A stretch of 64,000 nucleotides of DNA from Microbacterium sp. ProA8 (GTDB lineage Bacteria; Actinomycetota; Actinomycetes; Actinomycetales; Microbacteriaceae): NCBI RefSeq assembly GCF_039905635.1, contig NZ_CP157000.1, positions 310,001 through 374,000 on the forward strand, in the 5' to 3' direction. A model generated the notes under the pieces. That model was not told the DNA's origin. It searched no databases and saw nothing but the letters and a program-made list of their open reading frames with translations. The translations under genes and the position numbers were made by a program. Positions 43,295-52,799 of this stretch are shown here, piece after piece; position 1 is the stretch's first letter, and each line of letters begins with the position of its first letter.

Positions 43295-46240
43295 ATGGTC
43301 AACCGCTCGGACGCGAACTCCCTCCCGATCTCCACGCCGCACTTCGTCGGTCGCGATCGCGAGTTGAACGCACTCCGCGCTGCCGTCTCGCGGCGGCCAG
43401 CCATCGTGCTGGTCGAGGGTGAGGCGGGAATCGGGAAGAGCCGACTGCTGCAGGAGTGGATCGCCGGCGAACAGGCGCTCACCGCCCTGGTGTCGGTGTG
43501 CCCGCCGCTGCGGGAATCACTGACCTTGGGGCCGATCGTCGACGCCTTCCGAGGGATCGACCGACTCGTCGCGGGGCTGCGGCTCACCGACCTGGCGGGA
43601 GCCCTGCGGCCGCTGTTTCCGGAGTGGTCCGGCGACCTGCCGCCCGCCCTCGAACCCCTCGAGGACGCGAAGGCCGCGCGGCATCGCCTGTTCCGCGCCC
43701 TCGACGAGCTGCTCAGGGCGCTGGGCGTGGACGTCCTCGTGCTGGAGGACGCGCACTGGGCTGACGAGGTGACGCTGGAGTTCCTCCTGTTCCTCACCTC
43801 CCGGCAGCGTGCGGACGGACCGAGCCTGGTGATCTCCTACCGCCCGGAGGAGGTGGACGCCGGGTCGCTGCTGCTGCGGCTGACGTCCCGTCTGCCCGTC
43901 GGGGTCACCGGGTCGAGGATCGCCCTCGCGTCGGTAGCGCCGGACGACACGGCGTCGCTGGTGTCGTCGATGCTGGGCGGAGAGCCCATCTCCCACGAGT
44001 TCCGCAGCTTTCTGCACGAGCGGACCGGGGGCATCCCCCTGGCGATCGAGGAGTCCGTGCGGCTCATGTGCGATCGCGCGGACATCGTCTTCCGCGACGG
44101 GCAGTGGGTCCGTCTGGCGCTCACGGAGCTCCAGGTGCCGCCCACCGTCCGCGACTCCACCCGCGAGCGGGTGGACCGCCTGTCGCCCGCGGCGCAGCAG
44201 ACGCTGCGCGCCGCGGCGGTCCTGGCGGAGTGGTCGTCCGAGGCTGCGATCGCCGGGACCGCGGGCCTCACGCCGGAGGATGCCCGCGCCGGCATCGCTG
44301 AAGCGGCCGACGCCAGGATCCTGTCCGGCGACGACCGCGGCCGGTGGCGATTCCGGCACGTCCTGGTCGCGACGGCGGTCTACGAGGCCGTCGCGCGCAC
44401 GGATAGGGCTCTCCTGCACCGCCGAGCAGGCGAGGCGTTGGAGTCCGTGGACCCGCAGCCCGTCGCGCGACTGGCCCACCACTTCCGTGAGGCCGGTGTG
44501 ACCGCGCCCTGGGCCCGGTACGCCGAGCAGGCGGCAGCGCAGGCGCTGGCCTCGGGGGACAACACCACCGCCGTCGTCGTGCTCGTCGACCTTCTGAGCG
44601 AGACGGCGCTCCCGCCGGCAGACCTGGCGCGGATCGCGCGCACCACCGGCCTCGCCGCCTTGGGGCGCCGAGAGCCGGTCGACGAGGTCTATCATCGCGT
44701 CGTGCGCGGCCTGCGCGCGGTGCTCGACGGCCCCGGCCTCTCCGCCCGCGAGCAGGCTGAGATCCGCAACCCGTTGGGCCGGCTCCTCATCACCGGCGGC
44801 GAGGCGGCGGCCGCGCGTGTGGAGCTGGAGCGGGCGGTGACGGACCTGGGCCACGACCCGGCCGAGGCCGCCAAGGCCATGACGTACCTCGGCTGGGCCT
44901 ACGGGTCGCCGTGGCCGGCCTCGACCCATCGACGCTGGCTGCGGCGCGCAGCCGACCTCGCGGCCGGTATCGAGTCGCCTGCGGTTCGACTCAACCTGAC
45001 GGGCAACCGCGCGGCCGCGTTCCTCATGCTCGGCGACGACGAGGCCTGGGACGTCGTCGCCGGGCTGCCGTTCGACGGCGCGACCGCCCCGGAGCGGCTC
45101 GACGTCGCCCGCATCCACACGAACATCGGCACAGGCGCGGTGATGTGGGGGAGGTACGCCGACGCGGAGCGGCACCTCGCCGTCGCGCTGAGGCTCGCCG
45201 ACGCCGAGGAGTCGTCGCGGCTGCTCTTCAACGTCCAGCTCGAACTCGCGAACCTCGACTGGTTCCGCGGACGGTGGGAAGGTCTGGCCGAGCGCAGCGC
45301 CGCGCTCGCCGAGGCCAACGCTGACCGGCCGGCGATCCATCTGGCCGGCGTCCGGCTGATCGCCCGGCTGGCCGCCGCGGCCGGACGCCGCCGGGAGGCG
45401 GAGGAGCAGTTCCGATTCGTCCTCGATGAGGCCACACGGCTCGGCGCCGCCGACGATGCGATGGAGCCGGCCGCCGAGCTGGCCAGGCTGTGGCGGGCGG
45501 ACGGCGACATCCCGCGGGCGCTGCAGATCACGGATGCGCCGCTTCGCACCATTCGGGGCAAGGGCATCTGGCTGTGGGCCACCGACGTCGCTCCCGTGCG
45601 GGTCGAGGCGCTGTTGGCGGCGGGGGAGGCCGAGGCCGCGAGAGCACTCACCGAGGAGTTCGCGCGGGGGCTGCGCGGCCACACCGCCCCGGCCCCTCGG
45701 GCCGGGCTTGCACTTTGTCGGGCGCACGTCGCTGCCGCGGGGGACGACCCGGCCCGGGCCGCCTCCGCTTACGCGCGGGCGGCGCAGGCGTGGGAGGCGC
45801 TGCCGCGGCCGTACGACGCCCTGCGTGCGCGCGAGGGCCAGGCCATTGCGCTTCTGGCCGCGGATCGGGTCGCCGAGGGGCGCCAGATGCTGTCCGTTCA
45901 GTACGAGGAGCTGTTCCGGCTCGGCGCCCGGGGAGACGCCGACCGCGTCGCCCAGCGGCTCCGCGACCACGGCGCGGACGTGCCCCGCCTGTGGCGCGGT
46001 GGCCGCAAGGGGTATGGCGACCGCCTCTCGCCCCGCGAGCTGGAGGTGGTCCGGCTGGTGGTCGCGGGCAGGACGAACCGGCAGATCAGCGAGATCCTCG
46101 CCAAGTCGCCGGCCACGGTGGACCAGCAGCTGAGGTCAGCCATGCGCAAGGCCGAGGTGACGTCGCGCACCGCTCTCGCCGTCAAGGTGACAGAGGCGGG
46201 AATGCTCGAGGACGACGACTCAGGTGTGACGCTCTCGTAA
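43295..46240 (+). CDS. large LuxR-family (MalT/LAL-type) ATP-binding regulator
   Basis: A 981-residue cytoplasmic regulator. The NTPase part has HFVGRDRELNALRAA, Walker A GEAGIGKS (42-49) and Walker B VLVLEDAHWAD (about 145). A long all-helical TPR-like region follows. A LuxR-type helix-turn-helix lies at the C-terminus (LSPRELEVVRLVVAGRTNRQ then ISEILAKSPATVDQQLRSAM). Proteins of this design activate target genes on binding an inducer. The nearest downstream target is the giant subtilase 245 bases away on the same strand. ATG 43295 is my choice; ATG 43280 is also possible, and neither has a clear ribosome binding site. Confidence 0.88.
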   Translation: MVNRSDANSLPISTPHFVGRDRELNALRAAVSRRPAIVLVEGEAGIGKSRLLQEWIAGEQALTALVSVCPPLRESLTLGPIVDAFRGIDRLVAGLRLTDLAGALRPLFPEWSGDLPPALEPLEDAKAARHRLFRALDELLRALGVDVLVLEDAHWADEVTLEFLLFLTSRQRADGPSLVISYRPEEVDAGSLLLRLTSRLPVGVTGSRIALASVAPDDTASLVSSMLGGEPISHEFRSFLHERTGGIPLAIEESVRLMCDRADIVFRDGQWVRLALTELQVPPTVRDSTRERVDRLSPAAQQTLRAAAVLAEWSSEAAIAGTAGLTPEDARAGIAEAADARILSGDDRGRWRFRHVLVATAVYEAVARTDRALLHRRAGEALESVDPQPVARLAHHFREAGVTAPWARYAEQAAAQALASGDNTTAVVVLVDLLSETALPPADLARIARTTGLAALGRREPVDEVYHRVVRGLRAVLDGPGLSAREQAEIRNPLGRLLITGGEAAAARVELERAVTDLGHDPAEAAKAMTYLGWAYGSPWPASTHRRWLRRAADLAAGIESPAVRLNLTGNRAAAFLMLGDDEAWDVVAGLPFDGATAPERLDVARIHTNIGTGAVMWGRYADAERHLAVALRLADAEESSRLLFNVQLELANLDWFRGRWEGLAERSAALAEANADRPAIHLAGVRLIARLAAAAGRRREAEEQFRFVLDEATRLGAADDAMEPAAELARLWRADGDIPRALQITDAPLRTIRGKGIWLWATDVAPVRVEALLAAGEAEAARALTEEFARGLRGHTAPAPRAGLALCRAHVAAAGDDPARAASAYARAAQAWEALPRPYDALRAREGQAIALLAADRVAEGRQMLSVQYEELFRLGARGDADRVAQRLRDHGADVPRLWRGGRKGYGDRLSPRELEVVRLVVAGRTNRQISEILAKSPATVDQQLRSAMRKAEVTSRTALAVKVTEAGMLEDDDSGVTLS

Positions 46241-46288
46241 AGATTGACGTATTCGCGGGATAGCGACGTGCGGGCTGTGTGCCGAAGC

Positions 46289-46468
46289 ATGACCTGCATG
46301 TCCCACGTCCCGGAGTCAGCCGCGCGCCACGAGGCCGCCGCGAGTGACGACTCGAGCACCGAGCCCGCGCTGCCCCCGCAGGGTGGAGCCCCCACCGACG
46401 GCTCCGTCGATCCCGACGGCGCCGCCGACCGTTCGCGCCACAGCCACGATCCTTACCAACCCCTGTAG
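46289..46468 (+). CDS. possible small disordered protein, 59 residues
   Basis: An open frame between the regulator and subtilase genes with strong G/C third-position bias. The product would be disordered and rich in Asp, Ser, Pro and His (TEPALPPQGGAPTDGSVDPD), with no signal peptide or known motif. There is no ribosome binding site before the ATG. It stops 16 bases before the subtilase start, so it could be a leader peptide gene or an accidental frame. Confidence 0.3.
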   Translation: MTCMSHVPESAARHEAAASDDSSTEPALPPQGGAPTDGSVDPDGAADRSRHSHDPYQPL

Positions 46469-46484
46469 ACCGGAGACCCCACCC

Positions 46485-49400
46485 ATGAGACTCACCGCCC
46501 TCGCCACGTCGCTGGCCGTCATGGCCGGCCTGACCATGGGTGCGCCGCTCCCGGCGGCCGCCGCCGAACCGGATGCCGGTCCGCCCGAAGCCAAGATCGC
46601 GAGCGACCTGAAGGACCGCTTCGACGAGGACCCGGTCGCCGATTTCTGGATCACCTTCAGCACCAACGCCGACCTGGCACCCGCGAAGGAGATCACCGAC
46701 TGGGACGAGCGCGGCCAGTTCGTCTACGACGCGCTCGAGAAGTCGGCCAAGGCTTCCGAGGCGGCCGTCGCCGCCGAACTCGAGGCAGCGGGCGTGAAAT
46801 ACACGTCCTACCCCCTTGTCAACGCCGTGCTCGTCAAGGGCGGCACGCAAGAACTCGCGCTCGACGTCGCCTCGGTGGGGCAGGTCGCCGAGATCCACGC
46901 GTCGCCGCAGGTCGCGCTCGTCGAACCCGTTGACGAGAAGGCGCCGGGTGACGAGGCCGTCCGCCCCGACGACGCCGCGGTCGCAGGTGAGGCGGGCGTC
47001 AACGCGTGGGGCGTGGACGCCATCCGTGCACCCGAGGCCTGGGCGATGGGCGCCACAGGCGCCGGCATCACCGTGGCCAACCTCGACTCGGGTGTCCAGT
47101 TCGATCACGCGGCGCTGGTGTCGAAGTACCGGGGCGCGAAGCCGGACGGCACCTTCGACCATGACTACAACTGGATGGCCACCCGGACCACCTGCTCGGA
47201 CGCGCCGTGCGACGACAACGGCCACGGCACGCACACCATGGGCACGATGGTCGGCGACGACGGCACCGAGCACGTCGGCGTCGCCCCGGGTGCGAACTGG
47301 ATCGCCACCGACGGCTGCTGCAGCAGATCCGGGGCGGAGTCGCTGCTGGCCTCCGGCTGGTGGTTGCTGGCTCCCACCGATCTGCAGGGTGACAACGCGG
47401 ATCCCTCGAAGCGTCCTCACGTCATCAACAACTCGTGGGGCCAGGACACCGAGCACGACTTCCACACCTTCTTCAATGCCATCGACGAGGCGTGGACGGC
47501 TGCCGGCATCTTCAGCGTCTGGTCGTCGGGCAACACCTCGCCGTACGCGGCCTGTGACACCGTCTCCTCGCCGGGGGCGGCCCCGGGCGCATACTCCGTC
47601 GGCGCCTACGACGTGAGCGGCAACCTGGGGGCGTTCTCGCGCAAGGGGGAGGGTGAGAACGGACAGATCAAGCCCGAGATCTCGGCGCCCGGGGTGGGCG
47701 TCCGCTCGTCGTACCCCGGCAACCAGTACGTCGAGATGTCCGGCACCTCGATGGCGTCGCCGCATGTCGCCGGCGCCATCGCCGACCTGTGGAGCTACGA
47801 CCCGACACTCATCGGGCAGGTCGAGGAGACCCGTCGCCTGCTCGGCGAGTCGGCCGTCGACGTGGACAACACGTCATGCGGCGGCACCGCCGACTTCAAC
47901 AACATGTACGGCGAGGGTCGACTGGACCTGCCCCGCCTGCTGGAGCTCGCGCCCCGTCAGGGAGGCACGCTGACCGGAGCGGTCACCGCGAACGGTGAGC
48001 CGGTCGTCGGCGCCGAGTTGACGATCAGCGGACCGTTCACGCGCTCCGTCGGGACGGACGACGCCGGCCGGTTCTCCGTGAACCTGCCCGTGGGCGATTA
48101 CGAGCTGAGCACGAAGGTCTTCGGCTACCTGTCCGCGACCGTCGAGGTCTCGATCGCCCTCGGCGAGGAGTCCTCCGCCGACCTCGCGCTCACGGCCGCC
48201 CCGCGCCACGACATCCGCGGCACGGTGGTCGACGAAGACGGCGACGCCGTTCCGAACGCCGACGTCTCGGTCAGGGGGACGCCGCTGGATGCCGTCCGCA
48301 CGGACGCCGACGGCGCGTTCGCGATCGCCGACGTGCCCGAGGGCCAGTACGGCATCGCCGTCACGCCGAATGCCTGCTTCTCGCCGACGTCCGTTCCGCT
48401 GACGGTCGGCGCCGAGAACGAGCGGCTGGAGATCCCGGTCGGGCTCATCGTCGACGGCGGCGGCTACAGCTGCGCCGTCTCCGAGGGGGAGCACCTGCGC
48501 GGCACCGACCCCGTCACCTTCACGGAAGGTGTCTGGGCGATGGTGGAGCTGCCGTTCCCGATCGCGCTCTACAACGGGAGTCACGACACGCTCGGCATCG
48601 GTCTGCGAGGCAACATCTCTCCCGTCGATTCCACGGGACCGGGCTACGGCGGCGCCGGCGCCTTCCCGTTCTCCGTCGAGACCCCGGTCGAGTTCGCCCC
48701 GGGCGGTGGCGTGTTCACGGCGGCGACGAAGCTCGACGGGGAGGACGCGTTCGTCGTCGAGTACCGTGACGCCAAGATCTGGTCGTACCCGATCCGGTCG
48801 GAGTACACGGAACCGGTCGACTTCTCGGCCACGTTCACGCGCTCGGGCAAGATCGTCTTCGGGTACGGCGACGGCATCGGCACCGACGACCCGGTGACGG
48901 CCGGTGCCCGCGCCATCACCGGCATCCAGGGCTGGGCGGGTGTGGACGGCATCCGGTTCTCCGACAACGCGCCGGTGCTCGAGGACGGGATGATCGTCAC
49001 CTACGATCTGCCCGACTGGGGCTACCTCGATGCCACCGTCATCGACAAGAACGACGGGCTGCCGGTGTCCGGGGCCACCGTCTCGTTCACCGATGAGGAC
49101 GGACTCGTCGAGCGCGTCACGACCGGCGGGACGGGCGTCGTGCACCGCCAGCTTCCCGTCGCCGAGTACACGATGACGGTCGAGGCGCCGAACTACACGA
49201 TCGGGTCGTACGACTTCACGCTCGACGAGCTTTACGCGAAGGCCAAGATCGATGCGCGCCTGACCACCGGCGTCGCGGACCTGAAGGCCGACGGCCTGGA
49301 CGTCCTGATGGGCACGGACCAGAACGGCGTCGGCTCGCTGACGCTGACCAACACCGGTTCCGCCCCGCTCACGTACGACCTGGCAGAGGCCGAACGCCAT

Positions 49401-52400
49401 CCCGAGCTCGACGCCGCGGGCGCCACGACGCGCACCGAGACGGGGGCGGACAGCACCATCGACCTCACCGCGTGGACGGCCGGTGCAAGCGACATGACGG
49501 CGTCGAACGTCGACGGCGAGTCGGCGGCATCCGCCGCCGCGGAGGCGGATGCCGCCCTCAAGGTCGGCGCGACCGCCGGCGGCGAGGTCATCACCCGCAT
49601 CGAGATTCCGGGCACCATCGCGGAGAAGGAGCCCTCGGGCGTCGGATACGACGGAGACGTGTGGGTCCACGACTACGACAAGCGGACCAACACCGCCTAC
49701 ACGGTGACGGGCAGGTCCACGGGCAAGGTCTTCGACGCGGCGTGGAACCCCGACTACCGGGCGTTCGACATGGCGCTCGACACCGAGACCGGTGACATGT
49801 GCCAGATGGAGGACAGCCCTGACAGCTACATCCACTGCTTCGACCGGGAGGCGGGTAAGGAGACCCGGCAGATCAAGGGTGACTGGTCCACGCTGCCTCT
49901 GACCGGGCTCGCCTACAACCCCGAGGAGGACGTGTTCTACGTCGGCGGCCGGAGCAACGGCATGATCGGGACTGTCGCGGGCACGTCTCACGACGACGCC
50001 GGCGCACTGCGCTCGTTCTGCGCCCCGCCGCTGCCGGAGATCATGGGCCTCGCCTACAACCAGGCGTCCGACACCATCTGGTACTCGGACCGGACCTCCA
50101 ACCGGCCCACCCGCCTGCTGCAGGTCGACCCCGAGGACTGCTCGCTCGTCAACGCGTGGTGGTTCCCAGGCATGAAGCTGGGCGCGGGAGGCGGCCTCGA
50201 GACCGACTCGACCGGCGCGCTGTGGGCCGTAGACCAGCTTAGCGACGAGGTGCTGCTCGTCGACGTCGAGGACGACCTGGTCACCGACCTGCCGTGGCTG
50301 TCGCTCTCCTCCACCGGCGGCACCCTCGCCCCGGGAGAGTCGACCACGGTCGAGGTCTCGATCACCTCGAAGGATGTCGACCCCGGCACGCGGGCCGCCA
50401 ACGTCATCGTGCGATCGGATGCCGGACGGCAGTCGAAGGCCTACGTCCCGGTGACGCTCACGACCACCGCCTTCCAGGCGGCGGTCGAGGTCGGCGGGAC
50501 GTCGTTCACCGATGCCAGCGGCTTCACCTGGTCCGCCGACCAGGCGGCCGGGGAAGGCACGTGGGGCTACCAGGGCAAGGACAAGGTGACCTCCACGCGC
50601 GCCCCGATCGCGGGCACCGAGGACGACGCGCTGTTCCAGTCCCAGCGCACCACGCCGGACAACGGCCTCGTCTACACCTTCCCCGATGCGCCGAAGGGCA
50701 CCTACAACATCGACCTCGGGTTCGCGGAGACCGACAAGGTGGAGCCGGGCAAGCGGGTGTTCGACGTCCTCGTCGGCGACGAGCTGACGCAGTACGCCTA
50801 CGACGCCGCCTCCGCCGTGGGTCCCGACGCCGCCGACTGGCACACCGCCGTGGTGGAGCACGAGGGCGGCCCGCTGACTGTCGAGCTGCGGGGTGCGAAG
50901 GGCCTCCGGGCTCCGAGCATCGCGGCCCTGCGTGTGACGCTCGACCCGCGCGCGACCGAAGCCGAACCGGAGCCTCAGCCCCAGCAGCCGGAACCGGGCC
51001 CCGTGCCGGTGGCGCCGGCGGGTCGCTCCTACTCGATGCAGGTGACCGAGGGGCTCTACCGGCAGGGAACCACGGACTCCGAGTGGCAGGGCGACGACCT
51101 CTGCGGCGTCCTGTGGTTCGACTCCAGCTTCGTGTTCCCGTTCTACGACACGGCCTGGGACGGCGTGTGCGTGACGACGAACGGGTCGCTGGTCTTCGAC
51201 CGGTCGAGCAACAATGCGAGCAACACGGCGCTGCCCTCGCGGACCCCGGTCGACGCCATCTACCCGCTGTGGGACGACTTGATCGTCGATGACCAGGCCG
51301 GCATCTACTTCGGTATGACCGAGGTGGACGGGATGGCGGCGGAGGTCATCGAATGGCGCAACGCCACCTTCTACAGCGACCGGACGGCCAGGGTGAGCTT
51401 CTCCGTCACCCTGATCGCGGACGGCCGCATCCAGATCGGCTACGGCGACGGCGTCGGCGGTGACAACCCCCTCACCCACGGGTCGTCGGCGACGGTCGGC
51501 CTGGAGAGCCTGACGCGCAACCCCGCGAGCCAGTACTCCTTCAATCAGCCGGTGCTGACTGCCGGGCTGGGGATCGAGTACACGCTCCCGGCGTCGGGCA
51601 CGATCGAAGGGACGGTCACCGACAAGAACGACGGCACGCCGGTCGCCGGCGCGATCATCACGCTGCGGGGTCCCGCCGGCGACCGGGTCATCACGGCCGA
51701 CGAGCTGGGCCGATGGAAGGCCCAGGCGCTGGTCGGCGAGAACACCGTGGAGGTCTCGGCGCCGAACTACGTCACTTCCAGCCACCCGGTGACCATCGCC
51801 GCGAAGGACCAGGCCGAGGTGGTCGACACCGCGCTGGCCACCGGCATCGCGACGGTCACCCGAGGCGAGCTCGATTGGCTGCTCGGCCCCGGCCAGACGG
51901 CGACGGCCGACGTGACCGTCACGAACACGGGCTCCGCCCCGCTCCAGCTGGAGCTGAGTGAACAGCGGCGCACCGACGACGGCGGGCACGAGGCCGCCGA
52001 CCTGCCGTGGCTGACCCTCACAGGAAAGGCCGCGGACGGCACCGTCGAGCTCGGGATCGGTGAGTCCACCACGGTCACCGCGAAGGTCGACAACGCCGGC
52101 ATCGAGCCCGGCGTGCTCGTCGGGGATGTGCTCGTCGCGTCCAGCACCGGCAAGGAGGTGGCGCAGTTCGCGCCGGTCCGACTGGCGACCTCCGCCTACT
52201 GGCAGGGCGTCGATGCCGGTGGGGCCGGGTTCGTCGGCGCGGACGGCTTCGTCTGGTCGCCCGACCGCGCGTTGGGCTCGGAGCCGTGGGGGTACGTCGG
52301 TGGTACCGACGGCGCCACCAAGGCCGACATCGGCGGCACGGAGGACGACGACCTGTTCCGCACCCAGCGGACCGGAAAGGCGTTCAGCTACGTGTTCAAG

Positions 52401-52673
52401 GACGTACCCGCCGGGACGTACCGGATCGGCCTCGACTTCGCCGAGATCGACAAGGTCAAAGCCGGTATGCGGGCGTTCGACGTCCTGGTGAACGGGACTC
52501 CCGTGCTCCACGACCACGACGTCCAGGCCACCGTGGGCGCGCTCACCGCCGACCTTCAGGAGGTCATCGTCGAGCACACGGGAGGCGATCTCACGATCGA
52601 GTTCACGGGCGAGATCAGTGAGCGGGACCCGATCCTGAATGCCGTCAAGGTTCGGGAGGACCCGCGCCTCTGA
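46485..52673 (+). CDS. giant secreted S8 (subtilisin-family) peptidase with repeated C-terminal modules
   Basis: A 2062-residue exported protease. Residues 1-27 are a signal peptide, and an I9-like propeptide runs to about 155. The catalytic triad is complete: D201 (ANLDSG), H247 (NGHGTH), S422 (GTSMASPH), with the oxyanion Asn in SSGNTS. Four carboxypeptidase-regulatory-like beta domains lie near 493, 573, 845 and 1705. A propeller-like region covers about 1030-1310. Two malectin-like domains are at about 1326-1490 and 1903-2060. Two modules ending FGYGDGIGTDDP and IGYGDGVGGDNP are duplicates. There is no LPXTG sortase signal, so it is probably released or held by carbohydrate binding. GGAGA lies eight bases before ATG. 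Confidence 0.92.
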   Translation: MRLTALATSLAVMAGLTMGAPLPAAAAEPDAGPPEAKIASDLKDRFDEDPVADFWITFSTNADLAPAKEITDWDERGQFVYDALEKSAKASEAAVAAELEAAGVKYTSYPLVNAVLVKGGTQELALDVASVGQVAEIHASPQVALVEPVDEKAPGDEAVRPDDAAVAGEAGVNAWGVDAIRAPEAWAMGATGAGITVANLDSGVQFDHAALVSKYRGAKPDGTFDHDYNWMATRTTCSDAPCDDNGHGTHTMGTMVGDDGTEHVGVAPGANWIATDGCCSRSGAESLLASGWWLLAPTDLQGDNADPSKRPHVINNSWGQDTEHDFHTFFNAIDEAWTAAGIFSVWSSGNTSPYAACDTVSSPGAAPGAYSVGAYDVSGNLGAFSRKGEGENGQIKPEISAPGVGVRSSYPGNQYVEMSGTSMASPHVAGAIADLWSYDPTLIGQVEETRRLLGESAVDVDNTSCGGTADFNNMYGEGRLDLPRLLELAPRQGGTLTGAVTANGEPVVGAELTISGPFTRSVGTDDAGRFSVNLPVGDYELSTKVFGYLSATVEVSIALGEESSADLALTAAPRHDIRGTVVDEDGDAVPNADVSVRGTPLDAVRTDADGAFAIADVPEGQYGIAVTPNACFSPTSVPLTVGAENERLEIPVGLIVDGGGYSCAVSEGEHLRGTDPVTFTEGVWAMVELPFPIALYNGSHDTLGIGLRGNISPVDSTGPGYGGAGAFPFSVETPVEFAPGGGVFTAATKLDGEDAFVVEYRDAKIWSYPIRSEYTEPVDFSATFTRSGKIVFGYGDGIGTDDPVTAGARAITGIQGWAGVDGIRFSDNAPVLEDGMIVTYDLPDWGYLDATVIDKNDGLPVSGATVSFTDEDGLVERVTTGGTGVVHRQLPVAEYTMTVEAPNYTIGSYDFTLDELYAKAKIDARLTTGVADLKADGLDVLMGTDQNGVGSLTLTNTGSAPLTYDLAEAERHPELDAAGATTRTETGADSTIDLTAWTAGASDMTASNVDGESAASAAAEADAALKVGATAGGEVITRIEIPGTIAEKEPSGVGYDGDVWVHDYDKRTNTAYTVTGRSTGKVFDAAWNPDYRAFDMALDTETGDMCQMEDSPDSYIHCFDREAGKETRQIKGDWSTLPLTGLAYNPEEDVFYVGGRSNGMIGTVAGTSHDDAGALRSFCAPPLPEIMGLAYNQASDTIWYSDRTSNRPTRLLQVDPEDCSLVNAWWFPGMKLGAGGGLETDSTGALWAVDQLSDEVLLVDVEDDLVTDLPWLSLSSTGGTLAPGESTTVEVSITSKDVDPGTRAANVIVRSDAGRQSKAYVPVTLTTTAFQAAVEVGGTSFTDASGFTWSADQAAGEGTWGYQGKDKVTSTRAPIAGTEDDALFQSQRTTPDNGLVYTFPDAPKGTYNIDLGFAETDKVEPGKRVFDVLVGDELTQYAYDAASAVGPDAADWHTAVVEHEGGPLTVELRGAKGLRAPSIAALRVTLDPRATEAEPEPQPQQPEPGPVPVAPAGRSYSMQVTEGLYRQGTTDSEWQGDDLCGVLWFDSSFVFPFYDTAWDGVCVTTNGSLVFDRSSNNASNTALPSRTPVDAIYPLWDDLIVDDQAGIYFGMTEVDGMAAEVIEWRNATFYSDRTARVSFSVTLIADGRIQIGYGDGVGGDNPLTHGSSATVGLESLTRNPASQYSFNQPVLTAGLGIEYTLPASGTIEGTVTDKNDGTPVAGAIITLRGPAGDRVITADELGRWKAQALVGENTVEVSAPNYVTSSHPVTIAAKDQAEVVDTALATGIATVTRGELDWLLGPGQTATADVTVTNTGSAPLQLELSEQRRTDDGGHEAADLPWLTLTGKAADGTVELGIGESTTVTAKVDNAGIEPGVLVGDVLVASSTGKEVAQFAPVRLATSAYWQGVDAGGAGFVGADGFVWSPDRALGSEPWGYVGGTDGATKADIGGTEDDDLFRTQRTGKAFSYVFKDVPAGTYRIGLDFAEIDKVKAGMRAFDVLVNGTPVLHDHDVQATVGALTADLQEVIVEHTGGDLTIEFTGEISERDPILNAVKVREDPRL

Positions 52674-52704
52674 CCACGTCCTGACGGGCCGCCGCCCATC
52701 TCGG

Positions 52705-52734
52705 AGCCTCCCCTGGTCATCGCCGGGGGAGGCT
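52705..52734. terminator. terminator between the subtilase and DUF4192 genes
   Basis: AGCCTCCCC and GGGGAGGCT pair perfectly around a 12-base loop, in the gap between convergent genes. Confidence 0.75.
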
Positions 52735-52737
52735 TCG

Positions 52738-52769
52738 GCGCGTGGGCGCGTGGGCGCGTGGGCGCGTGA
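52738..52769. repeat. 8 bp tandem repeat, four copies
   Basis: GCGCGTGG three times then GCGCGTGA, directly after the terminator hairpin. Such short GC repeats vary in number by slippage. Confidence 0.8.
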
Positions 52770-52799
52770 GCGCGGCGCTTCACGGTGCACCCGCCCTCG

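Noticed and set aside
47874-52790. 1638-codon open frame on the minus strand
   Set aside because: It is antisense to the subtilase. Its product is Arg/Gly/Val-rich with no domain, as expected for a shadow frame in very high-GC DNA, whereas the plus-strand frame has a full catalytic triad.
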